Source: Clostridium sp. AM33-3
GTDB lineage: Bacteria > Bacillota > Clostridia > Lachnospirales > Lachnospiraceae
NCBI RefSeq assembly: GCF_003480315.1
Contig: NZ_QUIV01000013.1
Coordinates: 1 to 64,000, forward strand
DNA length: 64,000 nucleotides
Reading direction: 5' to 3'
Shown: positions 52,395 through 61,464 of the stretch, in pieces
Position numbering within the stretch: the stretch's first letter is position 1
How the letters are laid out: each line of letters opens with the position of its first letter
Made by a program: the position numbers and the translations under genes
Notes under the pieces: generated by a model
Told to the model about the DNA's origin: nothing
The model's input: the letters and a program-made list of their open reading frames with translations, nothing else
The model's database searches: none

Positions 52395-52412
52395 CTCCGG
52401 CGGATTTTCTTT
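52380..52412 (+). terminator. terminator of BCCT gene
   Basis: AATCCGCCGGA (52380-52390) pairs perfectly with TCCGGCGGATT (52396-52406) around the stop codon, then TTCTTTT. It also faces the convergent polysaccharide operon end. Confidence 0.87.
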
Positions 52413-52416
52413 TCCC

Positions 52417-53355
52417 TCACACAGATTTTTTCTCCACATTCTGTGTTTCTTGCACGATATAAATTGGCCGGTCCTTCAGCTCGCTGAACAGAATCGCGAT
52501 ATACTCTCCGATAATGCCCACAATCAGAAACAGGATCGCAAACATAAAGCAGTTTAAGATCACGATGGTAGCGTAGCCGCTGGGCGCACCCTGACGGGTG
52601 AACAGTGTGTAGATCATTACCGCCACCCCCAGCAGTCCCGCAAAAGCCCCGGCATAGATGCCAAGCTTCAGCGGCAGATTGGAGAAGCACATGATCGTGT
52701 TCAGAGAAAAGACCAGCAGCTTTTTGATACTGTACTTGCTCTCTCCCGCTACCCGGTCATGAGCCTCATAGGTAATCGTCGTCTTCTGAAATCCGATGCT
52801 CTGCACATAGCCGCGCAAAAACCGCACCTTCTCCCGGTAGTTCTTCCGCAGCACCTCGGCTGCTTCCCTTGATATCGCGAAAAAATCCGATGCGTTAGGC
52901 TCAAACTTCACATCGGAAAGAGTATTGATAACCCGGTAAAATCCGGCGGAAGTGATGTTCTTGATCAGCCCGGCAGACTTGTTTTTCGTCCGCACCATGC
53001 TGATAACTCCGCAGCCCTCCTCAAATTTCCGGACGATCTCCGGCAGACATTCCGGCGGATGCTGCAGGTCCGCATCCATACAGACGATGCCATCTCCGTC
53101 CGCGTAATCAATGCCTGCAATCATGGCCGCCTCATGGCCAAAGTTGCGTGAGAAGGATACGACCTTCACTTTTTCATCCCGGGCTGCATACTCCCGCAGG
53201 ATGGAAAGACTGTCATCCCGGCTTCCGTCATTGACAAACAACAGCTCATAATCCCATGGCAGGATCTCCAGGATCAGTTTTGTTGTCTCGTAAAACATAG
53301 GCAGTGCCTGCTCTTCGTTGTATACCGATACGACTACCGATAATTTCTTTTCCAT
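52417..53355 (-). CDS. family 2 glycosyltransferase (GtrB/DPM1-like)
   Basis: 312 residues. N-terminal GT-A domain (SVVVSVYNEEQALPMFYETT, FVNDGSRDDSL, CMDADLQHPPE) and two C-terminal membrane helices, the arrangement of polyprenyl-phosphate-hexose synthases such as GtrB. It shares one base with the LicD gene (TAATG), so translation is coupled. It is the last gene of the operon. Confidence 0.9.
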   Translation of the reverse strand: MEKKLSVVVSVYNEEQALPMFYETTKLILEILPWDYELLFVNDGSRDDSLSILREYAARDEKVKVVSFSRNFGHEAAMIAGIDYADGDGIVCMDADLQHPPECLPEIVRKFEEGCGVISMVRTKNKSAGLIKNITSAGFYRVINTLSDVKFEPNASDFFAISREAAEVLRKNYREKVRFLRGYVQSIGFQKTTITYEAHDRVAGESKYSIKKLLVFSLNTIMCFSNLPLKLGIYAGAFAGLLGVAVMIYTLFTRQGAPSGYATIVILNCFMFAILFLIVGIIGEYIAILFSELKDRPIYIVQETQNVEKKSV

Positions 53356-54200
53356 TATGCTTCCTCGTCAAATACCTGAATGTCTATTGTGGAATGGGCC
53401 GGTACCCGCTCTGCCTCCGGCGGCAGCTTCATGTAGTCGCCGTACACCCAGGTCAGAACCTCATGAGCATACTTCGATGCCATCAGCGTCTCGCCCTCAA
53501 ACTCGATGTCGGTAATCTCCTCGCACCATTCCTTCTGAATGGTCACATACAGGTAATCCGGCTGGTAATTGCTGTAATAGCGCAGGCTGCTGCAACCATG
53601 CTTGTCCTTCAAAGCTGCTGCATGCTGCATTTTAAAGATCAGCTTCATCGGAACCAGTCTTCCGACTGCGGAACCGCCGCCTACCGCCAGCTTATGGAAC
53701 AGGCTGTACTTGGAGAAATCCAGATGATACCGGTGTCCCATGGCCAGAAGATAGATGCTCTTGTGAAGCAGCCGGGTAAAGCCTGCTGCCGCCTTGCTTT
53801 GCGGAAGCTCGTCAATGATGAACAGATCCACCCACAGATGGTTCAGCTTTCCCTCGTAATACTGTACCTCAGGTGAATCCTCATGACGGCGGCTGTTTTT
53901 GTAGATGACCCGGGCCGTAAAATCGAAGAAAGCCCTTCCACCCTGGAAATCCTCCGGCATCAGAAGCTCCATGGTATCCGGAAGCTCCCGTCTTACTACC
54001 TTTAAAAATGCCTCATAGTTGTTTCTCGTAAAGGCGATATCCGCGTCGTCATCCCACGGGATAAAGCCCTTGTGGCGGACCGCACCAAGTAATGTGCCGC
54101 CGTCCAGCATATATTTAATCTTGTATTTTCTGCAGATCCGGTCAATCTCTTTTAAAATCTTCAGGTTGATCTCATGGACCTTTGTTAAATCGTACTGCAT
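53355..54200 (-). CDS. licD: LicD-family phosphotransferase
   Basis: 281 residues. The LicD core is present: KYKIKYMLDGGTLLGAVRHK, the catalytic FIPWDDDADIAF, and RGFxxF-like downstream segments. Members transfer phosphocholine or other phospho-polyols from CDP donors to surface polysaccharides. Location with a CDP-sugar pathway and glycosyltransferases supports decoration of the product. Confidence 0.9.
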   Translation of the reverse strand: MQYDLTKVHEINLKILKEIDRICRKYKIKYMLDGGTLLGAVRHKGFIPWDDDADIAFTRNNYEAFLKVVRRELPDTMELLMPEDFQGGRAFFDFTARVIYKNSRRHEDSPEVQYYEGKLNHLWVDLFIIDELPQSKAAAGFTRLLHKSIYLLAMGHRYHLDFSKYSLFHKLAVGGGSAVGRLVPMKLIFKMQHAAALKDKHGCSSLRYYSNYQPDYLYVTIQKEWCEEITDIEFEGETLMASKYAHEVLTWVYGDYMKLPPEAERVPAHSTIDIQVFDEEA

Positions 54201-54222
54201 TGTCCGACCTCTTTTCCGGGTA

Positions 54223-55560
54223 TTACTGGTTGATGGCTTCGCGGATCGTTGCTGCCATATAATCGATCATCTCATCGCTCATGCCCGGATAAACGCCTAC
54301 CCAGAAGGTATCCTGCATGATGCGGTCGGTGTTGGTTAATTCACCCACCACACGGTAGCCACTCTTCTTTGCACGCATCTGGTCAAAGCACGGATGCTTG
54401 GTCAGATTACCTGCAAACAGCATTCGGGTCTGTACGCCCTTCTTCTCCACGTACTGAACTACTGCGTTGCGGTCCACACCTTCCCTGCAGGTGATAAGGA
54501 AACCAAACCAGCTCGGTCTGGAGTTCTCGCACGGCTCCGGCAGGATCAGCTTGCCGGTGGTGTCAGCCAGCGCTGCTTTCAGCCGGTCGAAGTTATGACG
54601 TCTGCGCTCCACAAAGCCCGGGAACTTGTCAAGCTGCGCACATCCGATGGATGCCTGAAGGTCGGTGGCCTTTAAGTTGTAGCCGAAATGAGAATACACG
54701 TATTTGTGATCGTAGCCCAGCGGCAGCTCGCCGTACTGGCGGTCGAAGCGGTGTCCGCACAGGTTATCCCGGCCGGACGGGCAGACACAGTCGCGTCCCC
54801 AGTCACGGAAGGAGCGGATGATCTTGTTCAGCAGCGGGTTATCGGTATAGACAGCTCCGCCCTCACCCATGGTCATGTGATGAGGCGGGTAGAAGCTGGA
54901 GGTTCCGATGTCACCCACGGTGCCGGTAAACTTCTCCACGCCGTCAATGGTATAGCGGCTTCCCAGGGCATCACAGTTGTCCTCGATCAGCCACAGGTTA
55001 TGGCGGTCACAGAACTCCTTTACAGCCTTTAAGTCAAACGGGTTGCCCAGAGTATGGGCGATCATGACTGCCCTGGTCTTCTCAGAATAGGCCTCTTCCA
55101 GCTTCGTCACATCAATGTTGTACTGCGGAATGGTTACATCCACAAACACTGGAACCGCACCATACTGGATGGCCGGGGTTACAGTAGTCGGAAAGCCTGC
55201 TGCCACGGTAATGATCTCATCTCCCGGCTTCACCTGACGCTCCTTTAAAAGCGGAGAAGTCAGAGTCATGAAAGCCACCAGATTTGCGGAGGAGCCGGAG
55301 TTTACCAGGGCGCAGTAGCGCACGCCCAGATACTCAGCCAGCTTCGCCTCAAACTCATCAGTATAGCGGCCGGAGGTCAGCCAGAACTCCAGAGCGCTGT
55401 CCACCAGATTCACCATCTCGGCTTCATCGTACACACGGGACGCATACGGAATGCGGTCGCCCGGCTTGTAAGGTTTCTTATTATCGATATGATAGGTTCT
55501 GCAGTAATCCGCTACCAGGTCAAGAATTTCCTGGCGTGCCTGCTCCTGTGTTTTTTCCAT
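54223..55560 (-). CDS. rfbH: RfbH: CDP-6-deoxy-4-keto-glucose-3-dehydrase (E1)
   Basis: 445 residues. It has the DegT/AspC fold with the PLP-anchoring Lys replaced by His (YPPHHMTMGEGGA), which is the mark of the E1-type PMP dehydratase, and the [2Fe-2S] cysteines in GRDCVCPSGRDNLCG. It removes the 3-hydroxyl of CDP-4-keto-6-deoxyglucose, giving 3,6-dideoxy sugars. The reductase partner (E3) and the final epimerase or reductase are not in the window. Confidence 0.95.
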   Translation of the reverse strand: MEKTQEQARQEILDLVADYCRTYHIDNKKPYKPGDRIPYASRVYDEAEMVNLVDSALEFWLTSGRYTDEFEAKLAEYLGVRYCALVNSGSSANLVAFMTLTSPLLKERQVKPGDEIITVAAGFPTTVTPAIQYGAVPVFVDVTIPQYNIDVTKLEEAYSEKTRAVMIAHTLGNPFDLKAVKEFCDRHNLWLIEDNCDALGSRYTIDGVEKFTGTVGDIGTSSFYPPHHMTMGEGGAVYTDNPLLNKIIRSFRDWGRDCVCPSGRDNLCGHRFDRQYGELPLGYDHKYVYSHFGYNLKATDLQASIGCAQLDKFPGFVERRRHNFDRLKAALADTTGKLILPEPCENSRPSWFGFLITCREGVDRNAVVQYVEKKGVQTRMLFAGNLTKHPCFDQMRAKKSGYRVVGELTNTDRIMQDTFWVGVYPGMSDEMIDYMAATIREAINQ

Positions 55561-55574
55561 GTTATTACTCTCCT

Positions 55575-56633
55575 TTAATATTCTCCGATCTGCCGATCCA
55601 TCACCTTCCGCATATCCTCACCGGCCAGGTACGCTTTCGACCAGACAATGGTCTTCCCGATGGCATCCTGAATGTGCCAGTGGGGCTTCCAGCCAAAGGT
55701 CTTCTTGAGCTTTGAGCAGTCCAGCTTTAAAAAGTTTGCCTCATGCGGACCTCCATCATGGCGGTTTACCCAGGAAGCGCCCTCGCCCCAGAGATCGCAG
55801 AACAGGGTTACCAGCTCGCCAGTGGTCACACAGTCGCACTCATCCGGGCCCACGTTGTAATAGCCCTGGTATGCCAGATCCTCGTACTGCTTCTGGGCAA
55901 TCTCCAGATAAGCAAACAGCGGCTCCAGCACATGCTGGAACGGACGGGTAGAATAGGGATTGCGCACCACGATCTCCCTGCCTGCCTCCATGGCCCGCAC
56001 ACAGTCCGGGATGATCCGGTCGTTGGCAAAATCACCGCCGCCGATCACATTTCCGGCCCTGGCAGTGGAAATGGCACAGTGTCCGTCCGCAAAGAAGGAC
56101 TTCTGATAGCTGTGAGTCACCAGCTCGGAACAGGATTTGCTGTTGGAATACGGATCATAGCCATCCAGCGGATCGCACTCCCGGTATCCATACTCCCACT
56201 CCCGGTTCTCATACACCTTGTCGGTGGTCACATTCAAAAAGGACTTCACGGAAGGCGTCAGGCGCACGCACTCCAGCACATTCACCGTGCCCATCACATT
56301 GGTCTCATAGGTGTAGACCGGATCCTTGTAGGAATCCCGCACGATGGGCTGTGCAGCCAGATGCAGCACGATCTCCGGCTGTACCCGGTCAAAGACCTCT
56401 TTCAGATGCCCCAAATCCCGGATATCTCCGATCACACTGTCCATGGTATCCGCCAGCCCGGCAATCGAAAACAGGGCCGGGTCGGTCGGTGCCTCGGCCG
56501 CATAACCGGTCACCTGCGCACCGGCCAGTGTCAGGATCCGGCACAGCCAGGAGCCCTTAAAGCCGGTGTGACCGGTCACCAGAACGCGCTTTCCCTGATA
56601 AAAATCCCTGCATGTATTCAAATCATACTTCAT
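55575..56633 (-). CDS. rfbG: CDP-glucose 4,6-dehydratase
   Basis: 352 residues, extended short-chain dehydrogenase fold: GHTGFKGSWLCRILTLAG for NAD, VTTDKVYENREWEYGYRE with the YxxxK region in YSNSKSCSELVTHSY, and GNVIGGGDFANDRIIPDCV. This converts CDP-glucose to CDP-4-keto-6-deoxyglucose, the substrate of RfbH. It sits directly upstream of rfbH in the same operon. Confidence 0.95.
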   Translation of the reverse strand: MKYDLNTCRDFYQGKRVLVTGHTGFKGSWLCRILTLAGAQVTGYAAEAPTDPALFSIAGLADTMDSVIGDIRDLGHLKEVFDRVQPEIVLHLAAQPIVRDSYKDPVYTYETNVMGTVNVLECVRLTPSVKSFLNVTTDKVYENREWEYGYRECDPLDGYDPYSNSKSCSELVTHSYQKSFFADGHCAISTARAGNVIGGGDFANDRIIPDCVRAMEAGREIVVRNPYSTRPFQHVLEPLFAYLEIAQKQYEDLAYQGYYNVGPDECDCVTTGELVTLFCDLWGEGASWVNRHDGGPHEANFLKLDCSKLKKTFGWKPHWHIQDAIGKTIVWSKAYLAGEDMRKVMDRQIGEY

Positions 56634-56693
56634 TGTATTCTCTCCCTGCTGCTGCCGCTTGTTCCGGCAGCCAGATATTTCAGCAAGCTTTCT

Positions 56694-57470
56694 TTATTCC
56701 TTCCAGATCTTCCATGGTGCGTTGCCGGACTGCCACAACGTCTCCAGAAGCTGCATCTCACGCTGCGTATCCATGCACTGCCAGAAACCATCGTGATAGA
56801 AGGACATGAGCTGTCCCTCTGCTGCCAGGCGGGTCATCGGCTCCTGTTCAAACACAGTGGTATCATCCTTCAGATAGGAGAAAACTTCCGGATTCAGCAC
56901 CATGAAACCGCCGTTGATGATGGCGCCGTCAGATGCTGCCTTCTCTCGGAAGGAGCGGATTGTATTGTCCGGACCGATATCCAGCACGCCCTTCTGCTGG
57001 TCAATGCTGACGGTCGTGATGGTCGCGGTCTTTCCGTGAGACTTGTGGAACTCCACCAGTCCCTTTAAATCCACGTTGCACACACCGTCACCGTAGGTCA
57101 GCATAAACGGCTCATCGCCAATATAAGGCTGGATACGTTTTACACGGCCGCCGGTCATAGTATTTAAACCGGTATCCACCAGCGTTACCTTCCACGGCTC
57201 CGCATAGTTGTTGTGAACCTCCATCCTGTTGTTAGCCAGGTCAAAGGTCACATCGGAGGTATGCAGGAAATAATCTGCAAAGAACTCCTTTACCACATAC
57301 TGCTTATAGCCCAGACAGATCACAAAATCATGGAATCCGAACTCGGAATAATATTTCATGATGTGCCACAGGATCGGACGTCCGCCAATCTCGATCATTG
57401 GCTTCGGCTTTAAATGGCTCTCTTCGCTGATCCGGGTTCCCAGACCGCCTGCCAGAATTACAACCTTCAT
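56694..57470 (-). CDS. rfbF: glucose-1-phosphate cytidylyltransferase
   Basis: 258 residues. The nucleotidyltransferase start KVVILAGGLGTRISEESHLK, PMIEIGGRPILWHIMKYYS, LTYGDGVCNVDL and the closing WQCMDTQREMQLLE are typical of RfbF. It makes CDP-glucose from CTP and glucose-1-phosphate, feeding RfbG and RfbH. Gene order F-G-H is that of O-antigen dideoxyhexose clusters. Confidence 0.95.
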   Translation of the reverse strand: MKVVILAGGLGTRISEESHLKPKPMIEIGGRPILWHIMKYYSEFGFHDFVICLGYKQYVVKEFFADYFLHTSDVTFDLANNRMEVHNNYAEPWKVTLVDTGLNTMTGGRVKRIQPYIGDEPFMLTYGDGVCNVDLKGLVEFHKSHGKTATITTVSIDQQKGVLDIGPDNTIRSFREKAASDGAIINGGFMVLNPEVFSYLKDDTTVFEQEPMTRLAAEGQLMSFYHDGFWQCMDTQREMQLLETLWQSGNAPWKIWKE

Positions 57471-57499
57471 CTTCTTTCCTCCGTATGTTTCATTGTATT

Positions 57500-59377
57500 T
57501 TAATCCGCAGTCATCTTCAGAAGCACGGCCAGCCGTGTCACACCGCGCTTTTCCAGTGCATTCGGCACATAGAAATTGCTCTCAAACCGCAGGGTCACCG
57601 GCTGATACGGATTCACCTGGATCGTGCACTCCTCATTCTGCTCCGTAAAATTAATGTACTCGGCCGGCTCACCGTCCACATACACGGTCAGCCACTGGTC
57701 ATCCGTGAGATCCCGCGGATAGTTGAAGCTTAAATGAATTTCTCCTGTGCTTCCGGCCATCACCTGGACGGATGCCCTCTCATCTAACCAGCCATCATCA
57801 TAAAAGCCGTAGATCGGGCGGCACTTAAACAGGGATGCCGCATGGGTGATATCCTGGAACCGGTTGTTCTCCGGATCCTCCTGGATCACCAGCATGTCAT
57901 CGGTAATCAGACCAATGTCACGCAGATCCTTAATATGAACGACCCTCACACAGTCATCGCGGTTTAACCGGTCGAATACCCGGAAAAACTCCGCCTGGGT
58001 GAAATCATCCATCTCGAATTTGTCCCCTACAATGTAGATGGTCTTTCCAAAGATCCCGACACCGTACTGTCCGTAGGTTTCTTCTGCCAGAGCATTATAG
58101 TGCTCCTGGTCAGCCCAGTAATAAAGGTTCGGAAACAGGCCGCGGTAATAATGCTCCACCGGAAGCATGAACAGCACATAGAGCGTGAACAGGCTTAAGT
58201 ACGGAAGTGCCTGGATCCAGCGCCCACGCTTTGCCATCTGCTCCGTCAGACTGCCGTACATCCAGGAAAGGAATAGCAGCGCTGCCGCCAGGGAAACATA
58301 GACCCAGCGCATCTCCACGCGGATGGTCACGCTGGAGCAGACGATACAGGCTCCGATAAATGCCACAAACAGGAATGCCTTCTGCAAGTACGGAACCATC
58401 TTCTTTCCCTTCCGGATCACACGGATCAGAAAGGCTAGCACCAGCATCGCGATCATCAGATCTGCCAGGGCAATGAGAATGATCACCCACAGCGGCGCTT
58501 CCCGGAAGTTCTGTCCATTTAAGTGCTCCGGTCCTGCATTGATTCCGAAGATATAGGCAATCTGGCTTAACACAAAGTGCAGCACAGAGCTCACGGAAAT
58601 GGTATCTACCACGTCGGTTCCGCCGGTCCCCGGAGGGGAGATGGTGCCGATAAAAACAAACCGCAGAAGCTGGATCAGGGCAAATCCAACAGTTGGAGCC
58701 GCCCAGAGCTTCCAGTTCCTTGACAGCCGAAAGATCAGGGAAAAGTAAAACAGCGGAAGCAACACCATATAGCGCTCATGCACCAGGCAGACACAGAAAT
58801 AAAGAACCACCGCCAGGTAAAACTTCCGGTTCGTAGCCGCCTCATCTGTTTCGCCCAGAAACTCCAGCAGGAAATACAGGATTCCCAGCGCCATCCACAT
58901 GGCCATGGTCTCCATCAGCCCCAGCGCCTGGCCGATCTGGTAGTAGGACATACGGGACATCAGAAACATGACCGCACATAAAATTCCCACATACGCAGAA
59001 TGGCTGAACCGTTTTGCCATGCGGTAAAGATTGTACGCAAGACAGGAGTTCAGCACAATGTTAAAGGGCACATACCAGTTTACATGGGTGCCGAAAAGTT
59101 TCATTTCTGTCCATGCCGCCAGATTGTAAAGGGCACGGAAACGTGTCCCGCCGCTGGTAAACACCGCCGCGAAGAACGGGTTATCGTTAAAGCAGAACCA
59201 CTGATAGAGATCGTCCATGTAAAGACCCTTGATCTCCATGTGACGGTTGATCACAAACGTAAAGGCAGTCAGCAGGATCAGGACCAGGGCTTCCGTCTTC
59301 CAGACATCTGCCCGTTTCGTCCACCGGTATTGCATGGCCTCCGCCCTCTGCTTTCCGCTAAATTCCATCTTTTCCAT
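57500..59377 (-). CDS. polytopic membrane protein of polysaccharide cluster
   Basis: 625 residues from the ATG at 59377, with TTGGAG upstream. About ten or more membrane helices, a GT-C-like arrangement: early acidic loop after the first helix (IKGLYMDDLYQWFCFND), then a C-terminal soluble domain of about 200 residues. The acidic DD in the first loop is where GT-C glycosyltransferases keep the catalytic Asp. I cannot assign acceptor or donor. A role in adding a lipid-linked sugar to the polysaccharide is probable. Confidence 0.75.
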   Translation of the reverse strand: MEKMEFSGKQRAEAMQYRWTKRADVWKTEALVLILLTAFTFVINRHMEIKGLYMDDLYQWFCFNDNPFFAAVFTSGGTRFRALYNLAAWTEMKLFGTHVNWYVPFNIVLNSCLAYNLYRMAKRFSHSAYVGILCAVMFLMSRMSYYQIGQALGLMETMAMWMALGILYFLLEFLGETDEAATNRKFYLAVVLYFCVCLVHERYMVLLPLFYFSLIFRLSRNWKLWAAPTVGFALIQLLRFVFIGTISPPGTGGTDVVDTISVSSVLHFVLSQIAYIFGINAGPEHLNGQNFREAPLWVIILIALADLMIAMLVLAFLIRVIRKGKKMVPYLQKAFLFVAFIGACIVCSSVTIRVEMRWVYVSLAAALLFLSWMYGSLTEQMAKRGRWIQALPYLSLFTLYVLFMLPVEHYYRGLFPNLYYWADQEHYNALAEETYGQYGVGIFGKTIYIVGDKFEMDDFTQAEFFRVFDRLNRDDCVRVVHIKDLRDIGLITDDMLVIQEDPENNRFQDITHAASLFKCRPIYGFYDDGWLDERASVQVMAGSTGEIHLSFNYPRDLTDDQWLTVYVDGEPAEYINFTEQNEECTIQVNPYQPVTLRFESNFYVPNALEKRGVTRLAVLLKMTAD

Positions 59378-59461
59378 AATTATACTCCAATTTTTTGTTG
59401 CAGTCCGGATGGCCCTGAAGCACGGCGCTTTCCTTTGCTGCGTTCCGGTCATTGCAGGCTC

Positions 59462-60250
59462 TTACGCGTTATCGTAAGCCGCATACGCTTTCCGGTAAAA
59501 GTGCATCAGTACCTTCACCACCGGCTTTGGCCAGATTTTCTCATACATAGCTGTCTCATCTGTCCCGCGGCGGTGATCCTGAATGCAGGCCTTTGTGGTA
59601 GCTCCGTCATGGATCCGGTAACGGATCAGCGGACGTTCCACGCAGATAAAACGGCCCGGCCGCGCCGCCAGCTTCCACATGGTATCCCAGTCCAGCGCAA
59701 ATTTATAGGGCGAGTCAAACAGAGGCGTGCCGAGCGCCTCTTTATCATAAGTACAGGAAGGGCAGATGATCGGGTTGCCAAACACCAGCGCTGCCTTTTT
59801 CACAAAGGTCCGGTCTGCCAGTCCATGCAGGCGCAGCGGCAGACGCAGAAGCATCTTGATAAACTGGATCATGCCCGGTCTCTGCAGCTCTTCACCCTTT
59901 AAGATCGCGCAGTCTGTGGTGAACACCGTGGTGTCCGGGTATCGTTCCCAGCACCGCTGCACCCAGGCCGCGTAATCCCGGTGGTAGCAGTCATCCTGAT
60001 GAGCAATGGTCACCAGGCGGGTATCCGCCTTTTCACAGGCAAAGTTCCAGTCATCCTGAATGTCACTTTTTCCGTCCCGCACATACAGCGGAATGTCGTG
60101 GATCCTTGCCATAGCCTCCAGAAACGGACTTGGTGTAGAGGTACAGAGAATGATCTTTGACTTCACCGACTGCCGCTTCAGGGAATGGATGCAGGCATCC
60201 AGATAGGGCGAATCCTTATAGGCACAGATTGCAAAAGTATGACTCATCAT
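59462..60250 (-). CDS. family 2 glycosyltransferase
   Basis: 262 residues. GT-A fold: FAICAYKDSPYLDACIHSL, KIILCTSTPSPFLE, IAHQDDCYHRDYA for the DxD-like motif, and a C-terminal RYRIHDGATTKACI. No membrane helix. It is encoded between the GmhA gene and the membrane protein, so probably adds one residue of the repeating unit, perhaps the heptose. Confidence 0.85.
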   Translation of the reverse strand: MMSHTFAICAYKDSPYLDACIHSLKRQSVKSKIILCTSTPSPFLEAMARIHDIPLYVRDGKSDIQDDWNFACEKADTRLVTIAHQDDCYHRDYAAWVQRCWERYPDTTVFTTDCAILKGEELQRPGMIQFIKMLLRLPLRLHGLADRTFVKKAALVFGNPIICPSCTYDKEALGTPLFDSPYKFALDWDTMWKLAARPGRFICVERPLIRYRIHDGATTKACIQDHRRGTDETAMYEKIWPKPVVKVLMHFYRKAYAAYDNA

Positions 60251-60254
60251 ATTC

Positions 60255-60908
60255 CTACTCCTCGAAGAAGGCCTCTTCCAGCATCAGGCACAGTGCATGA
60301 TAGATCGGAAGATGCAGTTCCTGGATCTTAAAGGTCTCCGTCTCCGGAACGATGACAGCCACATCGGCCCGCTTTCCGAGCAGGCCGCCATCCTTTCCGG
60401 TCAGGCCGACGACGCTTAAGCCCTTTGCTTTCGCAACGGTCACTGCGTAATCCACATTTTTAGAGTTTCCGGAGGTGGATATCCCCAGGAATACATCATC
60501 CCTGTCCCCATATCCACAAACCTTCTGGGCAAAGATCATATCCGCGTCCACATCGTTGGCAAAGGCCGTGGAAAGTCCCGGATGTCCATCCAGTGCAATG
60601 GCCCGCAGGCTGCCCTGAAGACTGCGGGCCAGATCTGCCCCATGGCTTATGTTTTCCATGGCCAGACTGTGCTGCAGTGCTTCGTCTAACGGGCGGCGCT
60701 TTCGAAAGCCCTTCATCAGTTCCCCGACAATATGCTCCGCGTCCGCGCAGCTTCCGCCGTTTCCGGCTACCAGAAGCTTTCCGCCTGTGCGGTAGCAGGT
60801 CTCCAGAACCTCATATGCCTTTAAAATATCCTCCCGGTTCTTCTCAAGAACCGGATAGCGTACAAACAGCTCCTCAAAGATTTCCTGCTGTTTCTCTGTT
60901 AATTTCAT
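60255..60908 (-). CDS. gmhA: sedoheptulose-7-phosphate isomerase (GmhA)
   Basis: 217 residues from the ATG at 60908, after TGGAGG; it overlaps the gmhB stop by 35 bases. SIS-domain protein with GGKLLVAGNGGSCADAEHIVGE, LGISTSGNSKNV and LHLPIYHALCLMLEEAFF. GmhA converts sedoheptulose 7-phosphate to D-glycero-D-manno-heptose 7-phosphate, the first step of the heptose pathway encoded here. Confidence 0.93.
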   Translation of the reverse strand: MKLTEKQQEIFEELFVRYPVLEKNREDILKAYEVLETCYRTGGKLLVAGNGGSCADAEHIVGELMKGFRKRRPLDEALQHSLAMENISHGADLARSLQGSLRAIALDGHPGLSTAFANDVDADMIFAQKVCGYGDRDDVFLGISTSGNSKNVDYAVTVAKAKGLSVVGLTGKDGGLLGKRADVAVIVPETETFKIQELHLPIYHALCLMLEEAFFEE

Positions 60909-61455
60909 TGTATGCCTCCAGTAAATCGTCTGCGTACAGGTCATAGGGGAAGTCTCCCTTTTTCTTCTGTTCCTCATGGACTCCGGCACCGTAGCCGGTT
61001 CCCACTAACACAGTACGGACTCCGTAATTGCGGCCCGCTTCCATATCGATCAGCTTGTCACCGATCATCCAGGAGGATGCCTTGTCAACCGCAAAATCCT
61101 GTTCTGCCATCTCGAACATGCCTGTTTCCGGTTTGCGGCAGTGGCACCGGACCTTGTATTTTCCGATTCCATGCTCCGGATGGTGCGGGCAGTAGTAAAA
61201 CGCATCAATCTTCACTCCCTGTCCGGCCAGCAGTTCGTTCATATAACGATGCAGCTCTTTTACATCGTCCTCGGTATAATAGCCGCGGGCCACGCCTGCC
61301 TGATTGGTGACCACCACCAGCCTGTAGCCCTGGTCCTTAAAAGCCTTCAAGGCCTCCGGCACTCCCGGAAGGAGCACCAGATCTTCTTTCCGGTGCAGGT
61401 AATTGACCTCTTCATTCAATGTACCGTCCCGGTCCAGAAATATTACTTTTTCCAT
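60874..61455 (-). CDS. gmhB: heptose bisphosphate phosphatase (GmhB)
   Basis: 193 residues. HAD-IIIA phosphatase: FLDRDGTLNEEVNYLHR with the nucleophile Asp, VVVTNQAGVARGYYTEDD, the zinc-binding CPHHPEHGIGKYKVRCHCRKP and SWMIGDKLIDMEAG. It removes the 7-phosphate of heptose 1,7-bisphosphate. Next to HddA and HddC this indicates the GDP-alpha-heptose branch. Confidence 0.94.
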   Translation of the reverse strand: MEKVIFLDRDGTLNEEVNYLHRKEDLVLLPGVPEALKAFKDQGYRLVVVTNQAGVARGYYTEDDVKELHRYMNELLAGQGVKIDAFYYCPHHPEHGIGKYKVRCHCRKPETGMFEMAEQDFAVDKASSWMIGDKLIDMEAGRNYGVRTVLVGTGYGAGVHEEQKKKGDFPYDLYADDLLEAYNEINRETAGNL

Positions 61456-61464
61456 AAAATATCC

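Noticed and set aside
55743..57068. 441-codon plus-strand open frame across the rfbG and rfbF genes
   Set aside because: It crosses two well-supported genes antisense and shows no family features.
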